Assembly (NCBI GenBank): GCA_051004815.1
Contig: JBPCJY010000196.1
Location: 1-27,118, forward strand
Direction: 5' to 3'
Origin: JBBQXY01 sp051004815
GTDB lineage: Bacteria; Chloroflexota; Ktedonobacteria; Ktedonobacterales; Ktedonobacteraceae
DNA length: 27,118 nt
The notes beneath the pieces are model-generated. The model was not told the DNA's origin. It worked only from the letters and a program-made list of their open reading frames with translations, and searched no databases. Position 1 is the first letter of the stretch. Every line of letters begins with the position of its first letter. Of the stretch, positions 7,363-15,494 are shown in pieces. The translations under genes and the position numbers were made by a program.

Positions 7363-8040
7363 ATGAAAGACACGAAGTTTATCCAGCCAGAGGCTGCCAC
7401 CCAGATACCCGAACCCCCCATCGCACGATTTTTGTTTGCCGATACGCGCATGGCATGGCTCTGGTTGGTCGTTCGTTTGTATGTTGGCTATGAATGGCTG
7501 ACCGCCGGGTGGGAAAAAATGACCGGCCATTCCATCAGCATCGGTAGTTTTGGACAATCCACCGGCAACGCGTGGGTCTTCAGCGGCCATGATGGGGCCG
7601 CGATCAAAGGCTTTGTCGGGGGTGCCGTGGCCCAGGCTACTGGCGCACATCCAGCCGTGCAGGGCTGGTACGCGTCCTTCCTGCAAAGTGTTGTGCTCCC
7701 CAATGCCGCCTTGTTTGCCTACATCGTCACCTTTGGTGAGGTACTCGTGGGAATCGCCCTGATCCTGGGACTGCTGACAGGAATTGCCGCGTTCTTCGGC
7801 GTCTTCATGAACCTGAATTATATCCTGGCAGGGGCCGTGAGCACGAATCCCATTCTTGGGTTCCTGGCACTCTTCCTGATCCTGGCCTGGCGCATCGGGG
7901 GCTACTACGGCCTCGACCGCTACGTCCTGCCGCTCTTAGGGACGCCTTGGACTGGTCGCCTGGTCGGCAAACAGACGATGTCTGAGACGACACCGATGAA
8001 ACAACCTCTTGTCGGTAATGAGAGTCGCATTCACAGCTAG
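7363..8040 (+). CDS. DoxX-family integral membrane protein
   Basis: A 225-residue membrane protein of the DoxX/TQO-small-subunit-like group. The start at ATG 7363 follows AAGGAG (7348-7353); the frame also has an ATG at 7342 without a good ribosome site. Visible membrane segments are MAWLWLVVRLYVGYEWLTAG near residues 25-45, two helices around ALFAYIVTFGEVLVGIALIL and GIAAFFGVFMNLNYILAG (about 125-165), and ILGFLALFLILAWRIGG near 170-187. The motif RLYVGYEWLTAGWEK is typical of DoxX. Between the first two helices is an enlarged hydrophilic loop (GQSTGNAWVFSGHDGAAIKGFVGGAV) seen in longer DoxX forms. Such proteins are linked to quinone-dependent redox chemistry and stress defence; the partner here is not identified. 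Phased repeats upstream and a strong hairpin downstream suggest a single-gene transcript. Confidence 0.85.
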   Translation: MKDTKFIQPEAATQIPEPPIARFLFADTRMAWLWLVVRLYVGYEWLTAGWEKMTGHSISIGSFGQSTGNAWVFSGHDGAAIKGFVGGAVAQATGAHPAVQGWYASFLQSVVLPNAALFAYIVTFGEVLVGIALILGLLTGIAAFFGVFMNLNYILAGAVSTNPILGFLALFLILAWRIGGYYGLDRYVLPLLGTPWTGRLVGKQTMSETTPMKQPLVGNESRIHS

Positions 8041-8075
8041 AACATTGTACAGCATATGAAGGGAACTCCCTCTGT

Positions 8076-8108
8076 CACTGGCTGCTCGTCTCGCACGAGC
8101 AGCCAGTG
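8076..8108 (+). terminator. strong hairpin, probable terminator of the doxX-like gene
   Basis: A perfect 14-bp stem (CACTGGCTGCTCGT / ACGAGCAGCCAGTG) closes a 5-nt loop, starting 36 bp after the stop codon. No T-run follows, so it is not a textbook intrinsic terminator. It could also act as a bidirectional barrier or 3'-end stabiliser. Confidence 0.55.
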
Positions 8109-8289
8109 GCATACTTGTACTCATGAGAGTCGTAGGCATCCCATGGGCTATGGCCCCTCCCAATGAAATGATGACAATAGATGTCATGAATAAGCAACTA
8201 CAATAGCATGGAAAGTAGTTTCTCACAGAGAAAATCTACAAGAACAACAACGTACTTCTTTATGAAATGTATAGCCAGGAGGGTATTCG

Positions 8290-8517
8290 ATGCGTATCGG
8301 GGTAAATCTTCAACCGTCAGGCGATTGGTCAGGAATGTTAGCGACCGCCCAGGCAGCCGAGACAAGTGGATTTGATGCTATTGGATTTTTAGATCACTAT
8401 CATACCGAGAAGCTAGAATGGCCGTATATCAGCGGCTGGTCAGCTTATGGAGCATTGGCGATGGTCACGTCGCGCATTCATCTTGTTCCTAGTCGAAGAT
8501 GTGCGATTGCGTCATAA
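8290..8517 (+). pseudogene. N-terminal fragment of a luciferase-like (LLM) flavin-dependent oxidoreductase
   Basis: The reading frame encodes 75 residues. The first 67 match the N-terminus of LLM-class monooxygenases (MRIGVNLQPS, AQAAETSGFDAIGFLDHY, GALAMVTSRIHLVP), which are normally around 300 residues. The similarity ends at about 8490, within the barrel's second or third strand, and a short unrelated tail leads to a stop. No continuation of the family is visible in other frames downstream; the DNA instead becomes the promoter and start of the CIS ATPase gene. The remnant keeps an excellent ribosome site (AGGAGGG at 8277-8283), implying recent truncation by deletion or insertion. A stable product is unlikely. 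Some LLM enzymes use coenzyme F420, but this cannot be judged from the stub. Confidence 0.75.
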
Positions 8518-8539
8518 AAAGCTCGTTTCGTTCTGCCTG

Positions 8540-8548
8540 TGCTATACT
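8540..8548 (+). promoter_or_regulatory. extended -10 promoter of the AAA+ ATPase gene
   Basis: TGC-TATACT at 8540-8548 is a good extended -10 (TGn plus 5 of 6 hexamer bases), 49 bp before the ATG at 8598. A recognisable -35 is absent, as is common for extended -10 promoters. It lies downstream of the LLM gene breakpoint. Confidence 0.5.
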
Positions 8549-8597
8549 ATATTGGCACGTAGCGAATTGTTGTTTTCACTGAATGTCAGGAGAACTT

Positions 8598-10673
8598 ATG
8601 GCGCAAGACGTTCGGACCAGCAATGCCACGTTCGCCAACCTGCCAGAGGGACCACAGGGCCATTTCCTCCTGCACTTCTATGCGGTCATAGCACGTATTC
8701 TGGCCCATTTGGGTATGGGTGAAGCGAGCGAGAAGCACCTGGAGCATTTTCCATTTCTACTGGGCTACCAGACTGTGATCGCTAAGGGTGTCCATGGTGA
8801 GTTCTCAACCACCGTGCGAGATGCATGGTGGGAGACGCAGATTGCGCACTGGGAGACGGAAACGGGGGAAACGGCAGCAACAGCCGACCATTTACCGCTA
8901 CAGGCTCTCAGGGAAGAAGCAGGATTGCGCCTGGCTGATATATTCCTGTTGGTAGCGGTGGGGCTTGTCGAGGAAGATATTCGTTTTGGTTCGCTCTTTG
9001 CCGCGCTGCAAGCACCATTGACCGTGCGCCGCCCATGTTTAGGGATACTCGGCTGGTTGATGAGTGTTCAGGGCCAGCCACTCGCTGATATCTGGGATGC
9101 TTGCCGAACATTGCTGGATTATGGTTTGCTGCATGTTGAAAATCCCACCGACCCGCGTGCAGAGTGGATACTGCGTATACCTGCACCCATTTGGGATGCG
9201 CTGCGCGGAAAGTCAGGTACACAACCCGCTCCTGGCCTGACATTGCAACGTGCCTCCACTTTCCCTGACTTAGATGAATTAATTCTGCCTGCAACACTTC
9301 ATAAGCGCATCTTGCACCTCCCTCAGTTGTTGCTGAGTGAGCAGGTCAAAACGCTCATCGTGCGCGGCATGAGTGGCAGTGGGCGGCGTACAACGTTGGG
9401 AGCGGTAGCGCGTACACAGGGTCGCCACGTCTTGCTTTGGGAAGGGGGCAAGCCCGGAGACGAGAGCTGGCGTATGATAGGGCCATTAGCAACGCTGATG
9501 AAGGCTCTACCGCTCTTGCGTTTTGACCTGGCTCCCAGTGAAACGCTCGACCTGCCCAGCTTGTTGGGATATAGCGGAGCCGTTGGCATTACGTTGGGCT
9601 GCAGTGGTGGCTTACGTGGCCCATTGCTGGGGCATGCGCTCAGCCTCACACTCCCGGCTCCCGATGAAGAGGCCCGTCAGCGTTTCTGGCAGGCCACCCA
9701 CGTTCCCGTGCAGCCAGCAGCAATGGAAGAAATCGTCGCGCACTTTTTGCTGACAGGTGGACACATCCATAAGGTGGCGACGCTGGCCCGCACCTATGCC
9801 ATGCTTGATAATCGCACGGATATCACCTCCTCCGATGTACAACAGGCGACGCGGGTACTCAACCGCCAGGCATTGGAAACTCTGGCAACTGCCATGCAGC
9901 CGACCAATGGCTGGAGCGACCTGGTCCTCAGCACTACTACTGCCGACGAACTGTACGCGCTGGAAGCTCGCTGCCGGGTGCGCGAGAAACTACGTCAACA
10001 GGTTGGCTCTGCCCTCAAACAGAGTTTGAACCGGGGCGTGCGTGCGCTCTTTAGTGGCCCCAGTGGCACGGGGAAAACATTGGCGGCACGGGCATTGGCG
10101 GCTGCGTTACAAATGGACCTGTACCGGGTGGATCTGGCGGCAGTCGTTAATAAATATATCGGCGAAACCGAGCGTAATCTGAACCAGGTGTTTGCGCGAG
10201 CGGAAGAACTCGATGTCGTGCTCCTGCTCGACGAAGGGGACGCGCTGATGACCAACCGTACCGATGTGCGCAGTTCCAATGATCGCTATGCTAATCTAGA
10301 AACCAACTATTTGCTGCAACGCCTGGAAACCTACGAAGGCATCGTGCTCATCACGACTAACGCGGGAAACCGCATCGATACCGCCTTCTTGCGCCGTATC
10401 GACGCCATCATTGACTTCGCCCAACCAGAAGCGGCTGAACGATGGATGATCTGGCAAAGTCACCTCCCACCGGCGCATATGGTCAGCCACTCGTTCCTCC
10501 AGGAGGTCGCGGTACGCTGCGTCTTAACAGGTGGGCAAATTCGCAATGCCGCACTCCACGCGACCTTACTCGCGGCAAGTAATGATGGGCAGGTACAGGA
10601 TACACACCTGGAGAAAGCGATACAGCGCGAGTATCGCAAGGCGGGTGCGGCATGTCCGCTGCGGGCGCGATGA
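8598..10673 (+). CDS. AAA+ ATPase of contractile-injection-system type
   Basis: A 691-residue ATPase whose C-terminal third is a complete AAA+ module: Walker A GPSGTGKT near 487-494, YIGETERNLNQVFARAEE, Walker B VVLLLDEGDA near 540-549, sensor-1 TTN near 584, and a candidate arginine finger in LRRID near 597. The phrasing (DLYRVDLAAVVNKYIGETE, NYLLQRLETYEG) is that of the Afp15/Pvc15-like ATPases of extracellular contractile injection systems, thought to act in assembly or loading of the particle. Upstream, near residue 255, GMSGSGRRTT looks like a second, degenerate P-loop lacking the usual GKT lysine. The preceding region is largely helical and family-specific. The start at 8598 is chosen for AGGAGA five bases upstream; an ATG at 8583 overlaps that site. 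It has its own promoter and converges on the tail operon, ending 9 bp from the glycosyltransferase stop. Confidence 0.88.
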   Translation: MAQDVRTSNATFANLPEGPQGHFLLHFYAVIARILAHLGMGEASEKHLEHFPFLLGYQTVIAKGVHGEFSTTVRDAWWETQIAHWETETGETAATADHLPLQALREEAGLRLADIFLLVAVGLVEEDIRFGSLFAALQAPLTVRRPCLGILGWLMSVQGQPLADIWDACRTLLDYGLLHVENPTDPRAEWILRIPAPIWDALRGKSGTQPAPGLTLQRASTFPDLDELILPATLHKRILHLPQLLLSEQVKTLIVRGMSGSGRRTTLGAVARTQGRHVLLWEGGKPGDESWRMIGPLATLMKALPLLRFDLAPSETLDLPSLLGYSGAVGITLGCSGGLRGPLLGHALSLTLPAPDEEARQRFWQATHVPVQPAAMEEIVAHFLLTGGHIHKVATLARTYAMLDNRTDITSSDVQQATRVLNRQALETLATAMQPTNGWSDLVLSTTTADELYALEARCRVREKLRQQVGSALKQSLNRGVRALFSGPSGTGKTLAARALAAALQMDLYRVDLAAVVNKYIGETERNLNQVFARAEELDVVLLLDEGDALMTNRTDVRSSNDRYANLETNYLLQRLETYEGIVLITTNAGNRIDTAFLRRIDAIIDFAQPEAAERWMIWQSHLPPAHMVSHSFLQEVAVRCVLTGGQIRNAALHATLLAASNDGQVQDTHLEKAIQREYRKAGAACPLRAR

Positions 10674-10682
10674 AGCACCCTA

Positions 10683-13079
10683 TCAAGAAATGTGGCTACC
10701 CACGAGTTCGGCAAGATCATGGCCCAGTATAGTGCGAACGTCCGCAGCGGGATAGGGATGCCAGAGTGGAGCAGTGATTCTTTTGGGACTGGTATTGTGC
10801 GCGTGAATGATGCCAATGTGAAAGGTGTTATCTGGCAGCGTCTTCACACGGACACGGGCATTGCGCCAAACAAAGCGTGCATCTTCTCCGACGCTGATAG
10901 ATTCAAAGCGATTGTTGGCCCAAAAGGCTCGTTGGTAGCAGAGGGTACTGCCAGAGACCCAGGCTCGCTGGTTTGCCGGATAGACGTATTGCCAGGCTTG
11001 CCCGCTCACGATATTGTAAAACAGTATCGTGTCAATACCACAGACATCGCCATCATCGTGCAGTAGTGCCTCGACCTGGTAACGGAGGCGGTGCGGCGCG
11101 TGCCAATCGTCGTCATCCCAATGGGCAATAATGGTGCCTTGTGCTTGCTCACAGGCAAGGTTGCGTTTCGTCCCCAATATGGTTTTTGTCGGTAAGCGGA
11201 TGTAGCGAATACGGGGATCAGGCGGCAGTAGATCGCTGATCGCATCAGTTCCGTCGTCAACGACGATCAGTTCTTTATGGGGATAGTCCTGGCGCAAGAA
11301 GTAGCTGATCGCCTGTTTGATAAATGGGCGGCGATTATAGGTAGGCATGATGCAACTGACCAGAGGTAATGGGGGTGTAATGCATCGCGCCTCTACACTT
11401 GTGTCGCTGGCACTGTTTTCAAGAGTAGGTGTGCTGGAAAGTGTCGCGATGGGGGACGAGAAGGATGCATAGAAACGGAGGTCTGCTGGTGGTAGAAAAG
11501 AGGGCAGGTCGGTACGCTGCCAACCTGTGGTTTGCACATGCTTGCCAGGGATGAGTTGCCAGGCATTGCTGCCATGACGAACATAGACAAAGCTATCGGC
11601 ATGGGGGAGTTTTTGTAAGCGTGCGCCGCGACGACAGGCCGCTTGGAGGAATAAGGCATCCTCCGCCAGCGATACGCGAGGATAAAGAGCCTGTGGCCCC
11701 CAAAGTTTGCGCCAATAGACAAGCGTTCCACCATGAACATCCTGCACAAAGAGACGACGATGTAGCTCTGGAGAACACGTCCAGGCTTGCCCGTTGGATA
11801 TGTCAAAGAAGCAGGAGGTTTCCAGGGCGGTCAGGTCTGCTTGCAGTGCCAGTAACGGGGCGATTTGGTGGCTCAAACGATGCGGGGCGTACCAATCATC
11901 GTCATCCCAATGGGCGATAATGGCACCTCGTGCGTTTGTACAGGCGATGTTGCGCTTCTCACCGATGGATTGTTTTTGTGGCAATGCAATATAACGCACC
12001 AATGGGTGAGATGTTACAAGGTCCGCGATCTGATCATCGCCATCATCAACGATCACGAGTTCCTTGTTGGGATAGTCCTGCCGCTCAAAGTATAGCAATG
12101 CCTGGCGCACGAAGGCACGCCGATTATAGGTAGGCATGATGCAACTCACTAACGGCATATCCTCGACAAAGGTTGCGCTCGGATCAGAGACTTGCTGCCG
12201 TCCCTGCACGAGAGTAATAGGGATATGCTGTTCTTGCACGGGAGTGATAACGAGTGGGGGATCGCGCTTCACCTGGATGAGTGCGGCTGGCGCGAAATGC
12301 TCGCATGCTTCACCACGGCAATGCGTTTCATAGTCTTGCTTTGCGCCGCATAGACGTAAACCACAAAAGCGATCCTGGTAGAGATGCTTGCTGGCGGTGA
12401 AGTAGCGTTGCAGTATCTGTTTCTGTCTAAGGGTAGCGGGAGCGCGATGTACATAGGCGGAGGCGACCCAGACGGCACGAAAACCTGCTCGTGCGGCACG
12501 AGTGTTGAAGTCCATTTCCCAGCACGGCCCAGGCCCATAGGCTTCGTCAAAGCCACCTATTTGTTCCGCGACACTGCGTTTGAAGAGGTAGCAAAAGTCG
12601 TTCAAGTCGTGTAATATGTCGAGTGCTTGCTGCTGATGAGTATAACGCACTGCCACCTCGGCAGCGTAGTGGTCGATTTGTGCGGCTGACCAGTACATGC
12701 TGGTGCCATGTACCTGTTGTTCATTCCAACAGCTATTGGTCGATGGGCCACTCAAACCCACGTTGGCAGCCGTCAAAGGTTCCAGGAGGTGGCTCAGCCA
12801 GCCTGAAGCAACTGTCGCACCACTTTCCAGCAAGAGAATGTAGGGGGATGTACAGACAGCTAACAATTGGTTCAGCGCGGCGGGTGTCGCGAAGGGAGCC
12901 GGTACTGCTATCTGTTGCAGCGTTTGAGTATGTGGAATTGTCGTCTGTGTTGAGTTAGCTTCGACAAGCAACACCACCACATGCGGCTCTGGCGTATGAC
13001 GAGCGAGAGCTGCCAACGTGGTTGACAGTGCCACGGGGCCTGCCAGATCAGGGATGGCGATGGTGACGAGAGGTTCCAT
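10683..13079 (-). CDS. three-module family 2 glycosyltransferase in the tail operon
   Basis: A 798-residue protein with three consecutive GT-A (GT2-like) modules. Module 1 (about 1-250) is divergent: PLVTIAIPD at the start, a SPYILLLESGA strand, and FDEAYGPGPCWEMDFNTRAARAGF. Modules 2 (about 308-525) and 3 (about 571-790) are close relatives, each with PLVSCIMPTYNRR, an ELxxVDDG strand, and a metal-binding HWDDDDW motif near residues 390 and 651. GT2 enzymes transfer sugars from nucleotide-sugars to proteins, lipids or glycans. No signal peptide or membrane segment is visible, so it probably acts in the cytoplasm. AAGGAG seven bases before ATG 13079 supports the start. It is the last gene of the tail operon, 62 bp after a gene encoding a Thr-rich protein, so glycosylation of a particle component is a reasonable but unproven role. 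Could instead be an unrelated rider gene. Confidence 0.85.
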   Translation of the reverse strand: MEPLVTIAIPDLAGPVALSTTLAALARHTPEPHVVVLLVEANSTQTTIPHTQTLQQIAVPAPFATPAALNQLLAVCTSPYILLLESGATVASGWLSHLLEPLTAANVGLSGPSTNSCWNEQQVHGTSMYWSAAQIDHYAAEVAVRYTHQQQALDILHDLNDFCYLFKRSVAEQIGGFDEAYGPGPCWEMDFNTRAARAGFRAVWVASAYVHRAPATLRQKQILQRYFTASKHLYQDRFCGLRLCGAKQDYETHCRGEACEHFAPAALIQVKRDPPLVITPVQEQHIPITLVQGRQQVSDPSATFVEDMPLVSCIMPTYNRRAFVRQALLYFERQDYPNKELVIVDDGDDQIADLVTSHPLVRYIALPQKQSIGEKRNIACTNARGAIIAHWDDDDWYAPHRLSHQIAPLLALQADLTALETSCFFDISNGQAWTCSPELHRRLFVQDVHGGTLVYWRKLWGPQALYPRVSLAEDALFLQAACRRGARLQKLPHADSFVYVRHGSNAWQLIPGKHVQTTGWQRTDLPSFLPPADLRFYASFSSPIATLSSTPTLENSASDTSVEARCITPPLPLVSCIMPTYNRRPFIKQAISYFLRQDYPHKELIVVDDGTDAISDLLPPDPRIRYIRLPTKTILGTKRNLACEQAQGTIIAHWDDDDWHAPHRLRYQVEALLHDDGDVCGIDTILFYNIVSGQAWQYVYPANQRAWVSGSTLCYQRAFWANNRFESISVGEDARFVWRNARVRVKTLPDNTFHIGIIHAHNTSPKRITAPLWHPYPAADVRTILGHDLAELVGSHIS

Positions 13080-13141
13080 AGGCGTGCTCCTTGTACATAT
13101 TCACTTACATATCAAGTATATAAGCGGCCTCATCTGTTCGG

Positions 13142-15478
13142 TTAGTGAAAATGAAAGGCAATAAAGCGTCCGGCAGCTGGTACCCAGCCGGGGTCGCGAT
13201 CAAGCCCAGCAATACGAATTTCAATCGGGAGTTCAGCAAGCGCAAAATTGATATGCATATGGGTAGCGGTCATAACGATAGACGCATCATGCCTGCATAA
13301 TGTGGACGCTGGGTCCGCTGTCTCAGGCAGACCCAGCGCACGCTGCAAGCGTGCGTAGATATAGGGCATAAGCCCATGCAGCCAACGTTGCAATGACGGT
13401 GGCAAGGTATCGTCCAGATTATTGACGGCTACACGACCACATGGCAACAGCGTTGCGTCAGTCAACAAAGTAGCTGGCATATAGTGTAATGGTGGCATGC
13501 CCTGACTGTACAAGTTCGCATAGCTGTTCAGTTCGTGCTTTAGTTGTGCGGTGGGGTTATTTGTGTCCAGCGGAACATCTAGCAGGAGGAATTGCGCGGG
13601 GTGTAGTAGGCGCAAACGCCCGTTTTCTACAGACCAATGCCATGCAGCTTCTTCAGGAAACGCGCTGAGCCATGCTAGTGGAATGCGCCAATGCTCAGGC
13701 GGCTCAAAATAGCGGCCCGGAGCTTCCTCGACAAGGCGACCTGTCAGTTGTGCCAGAAGCGGCCAGACAGGGTCAGCGACGAGATGTTCGCCAAGCATTT
13801 GTTGTCCCAGCAACGCAACAAAATCCCAGATAGGCAGAGCAATACCTGGCTGTAGTGGCGTCGTAAAGTCGCCATACAAGTTCAGGAATAGAGCCAGGTT
13901 GATGAGGTAGAAGATACCTCCATAGGCGGTTTCAATTTCCCCCGCAGACGCAGTCACACCCCCCATCCCAGGGTACCCGTAAAGGGTACCCCTACTATGG
14001 ACGAAACTGTTCGTGGAGGTCCCGTCGTCCATGGTAGGGGTACCCTTTACGGGTACCCTGGGATGGGTGATAGGAAGGTCAGTGGGGGTATTCGTTGGTG
14101 TGGGGTACGGCGATGTAGAGTGCTGATCTGTGCCATACCAGTGGTATATGGATTGGGCAAAGGAGGCTGTTCGCACTGTTGCAGGGGATCGCGTGAGCAT
14201 GAGTCCGATGCCAAGCAGAGCTTGTTGCTCAGGGGATAGGTCGTGCTCCGTACTTTCTGGTACCCATGGTAGCCAGGGTGATTGGAAGAGAGGTGTGGCT
14301 TTGGAGGGCTGTTCGTCTATGATGGGGGATGATGGGTTGGCAAGGGGGACGGCCCGATACATCGGCGATGGGCGCGATAAATCGGCCCCTACGGAGGCTT
14401 GACTATATCCATCGGGAAGGTTTATAGGGGCCAGTGTGTTGGTTGTAGCAGTTGTGTCCATTGTAGCAGTTGTAGCGATTGTGTTGGTTGTTCCAGATGC
14501 GTCGGTTGTTCCAGATGTTTCCGGTATCTCCGAGGTATCGATTGTGTCAGTTGTAACAATTGTAGCGGTTGTTTCCAATGTCTCGATTGTAACAATTGTA
14601 GCGGTTGTTTCCAATGTCTCGATTGTAGCAATTGTAGCGGTTGTTTCCAATGTCTCGGTTATAGCAGTTGGAGTGGATGTCTCAGTTGTTTCTGCTATCT
14701 CCGAGGTATCGATTGTAGCAGTTGTGTCAGTTGTGTCAGTTGTGTCGGTTGTAGCGGTTGTTTTTGACGTTTCCGAGGGTGCTGGCACATGTTCGTGTTC
14801 CTGCAATAGAGGTGCCTTTGAAAAAGGTTGAGATGCAAGTGCTGTTGAAAAAGGTTGAGATGCAAATGCGGTGGCGAGGACGGTTTGGAGTTGGGGCAGG
14901 GCGAAGCTGCGGATGATGCTGTGCAGGAGGGTACGCACGTCATTGATTGGCAAGCGACGCACAAATGCGGTTGCCTTACGTGCGGAGGCGAGATGGAGCA
15001 GGGCCGAGGGGATATATTCAGGGGTCTCAAGCCAGGCTGGTATGAGAAATCGCTCGATAGTTCCTGCACGAAACAGGCTCTGCCACCACCAGCGATAGCT
15101 AGTATCGCCAGCGCACCAGTCGCTGGCGAGGCAAGCCAACAGTTCGGCACGGTCGGCAAAGATGACGGCTTCACAGTTAGGCGGCACCGTGTCATGTAGC
15201 GGGTGGGAGGCCTGTTGGAGTGCGTGTTTGATCAATGTTCGGACACGCTCTTCCCACCAGAGCGGCGGACGCCCACCGCCATAGCGCAGGGTTTGCGCCG
15301 AGAGAGGCGGAGCGTGCAGTGTGCGAACACAGATAATAGCGGACGCGGGGACCCCAGGCGGGTGTAAATCAGCCGATGAGAGCATGCTACCCAGGCGCAA
15401 CTGGTACGCGAATGGGTCACGATCACTGCTAGTTGCTCGCAATTGGCGAATAGTTGTTCTGCCTGTTTCGATGGTCAC
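13142..15478 (-). CDS. conserved tail-cluster protein with Thr-rich linker and inserted palindromes
   Basis: A 778-residue protein of unknown function. The N-terminal part (about 1-225) and C-terminal part (about 505-778) look like conserved globular regions. The latter contains GGIFYLINLALFLNLYGDF and IWDFVALLGQQMLGE, a pattern I recall from unnamed proteins in bacterial phage-tail-like clusters. Between them lies a linker: a Thr-rich low-complexity array (about 229-356, ETLETTATI-type units), a stretch from a dispersed repeat (GADLSRPSPMYRA), and a segment encoded by a 106-bp hairpin (about 470-505). The GTG start at 15478 is chosen because GGAAGGA precedes it and it lies 16 bp after the upstream gene; a TTG at 15544 would overlap that gene. 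It may be a particle component with a flexible, possibly glycosylated, linker; the next gene is a glycosyltransferase. Confidence 0.75.
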   Translation of the reverse strand: MTIETGRTTIRQLRATSSDRDPFAYQLRLGSMLSSADLHPPGVPASAIICVRTLHAPPLSAQTLRYGGGRPPLWWEERVRTLIKHALQQASHPLHDTVPPNCEAVIFADRAELLACLASDWCAGDTSYRWWWQSLFRAGTIERFLIPAWLETPEYIPSALLHLASARKATAFVRRLPINDVRTLLHSIIRSFALPQLQTVLATAFASQPFSTALASQPFSKAPLLQEHEHVPAPSETSKTTATTDTTDTTDTTATIDTSEIAETTETSTPTAITETLETTATIATIETLETTATIVTIETLETTATIVTTDTIDTSEIPETSGTTDASGTTNTIATTATMDTTATTNTLAPINLPDGYSQASVGADLSRPSPMYRAVPLANPSSPIIDEQPSKATPLFQSPWLPWVPESTEHDLSPEQQALLGIGLMLTRSPATVRTASFAQSIYHWYGTDQHSTSPYPTPTNTPTDLPITHPRVPVKGTPTMDDGTSTNSFVHSRGTLYGYPGMGGVTASAGEIETAYGGIFYLINLALFLNLYGDFTTPLQPGIALPIWDFVALLGQQMLGEHLVADPVWPLLAQLTGRLVEEAPGRYFEPPEHWRIPLAWLSAFPEEAAWHWSVENGRLRLLHPAQFLLLDVPLDTNNPTAQLKHELNSYANLYSQGMPPLHYMPATLLTDATLLPCGRVAVNNLDDTLPPSLQRWLHGLMPYIYARLQRALGLPETADPASTLCRHDASIVMTATHMHINFALAELPIEIRIAGLDRDPGWVPAAGRFIAFHFH
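13962..14067. repeat. 106-bp near-perfect hairpin element inside a coding region
   Basis: Two 43-bp arms (13962-14004 and 14025-14067) are reverse complements with one mismatch and enclose a 20-bp loop. Each arm contains two GGGTACCC palindromes. The host reading frame stays open through the whole element. The arm core resembles the repeats at 20062-20082 and 26991-27091, so this looks like a MITE- or REP-like mobile palindrome. No clear target-site duplication was identified. Confidence 0.85.
14351..14388. repeat. imperfect palindrome of a second repeat type, coding
   Basis: GGCCCGATACATCG (14351-14364) and CGATAAATCGGCCC (14375-14388) pair at 11 of 14 positions around a 10-bp loop. In the host protein it encodes the phrase GADLSRPSPMYRA, which looks out of place between low-complexity stretches. 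The family assignment is from memory of similar sequences and should be confirmed by a genome-wide search. Confidence 0.5.
14410..14790 (-). repeat. Thr-rich coding repeat array with a 36-bp tandem core
   Basis: This stretch encodes a Thr-dominated linker with short units such as TTATI and DTTDTT. At its centre three near-identical 36-bp units (12 codons) occur at 14555, 14591 and 14627. A flanking TATCTCCGAGGTATCGATTG block is duplicated at about 14525 and 14697, indicating an older, larger duplication. All unit lengths are multiples of three. Confidence 0.8.
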
Positions 15479-15494
15479 TGCGCTGACGTCCTTC

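Noticed and set aside
10674..10682. Terminator between the convergent ATPase and glycosyltransferase genes
   Set aside because: Only 9 bp separate the stop codons and no hairpin with a T-run is visible at either end.
13960..14070. CRISPR-like repeat
   Set aside because: It is one inverted repeat with a loop, not direct repeats with spacers.
14436..14831. Open frame on the plus strand encoding a Val/Ala-rich, membrane-like protein
   Set aside because: It is the antisense shadow of the Thr-rich repeat array; the Val richness comes from reading Thr/Ala codons in reverse, and no start signals are seen.
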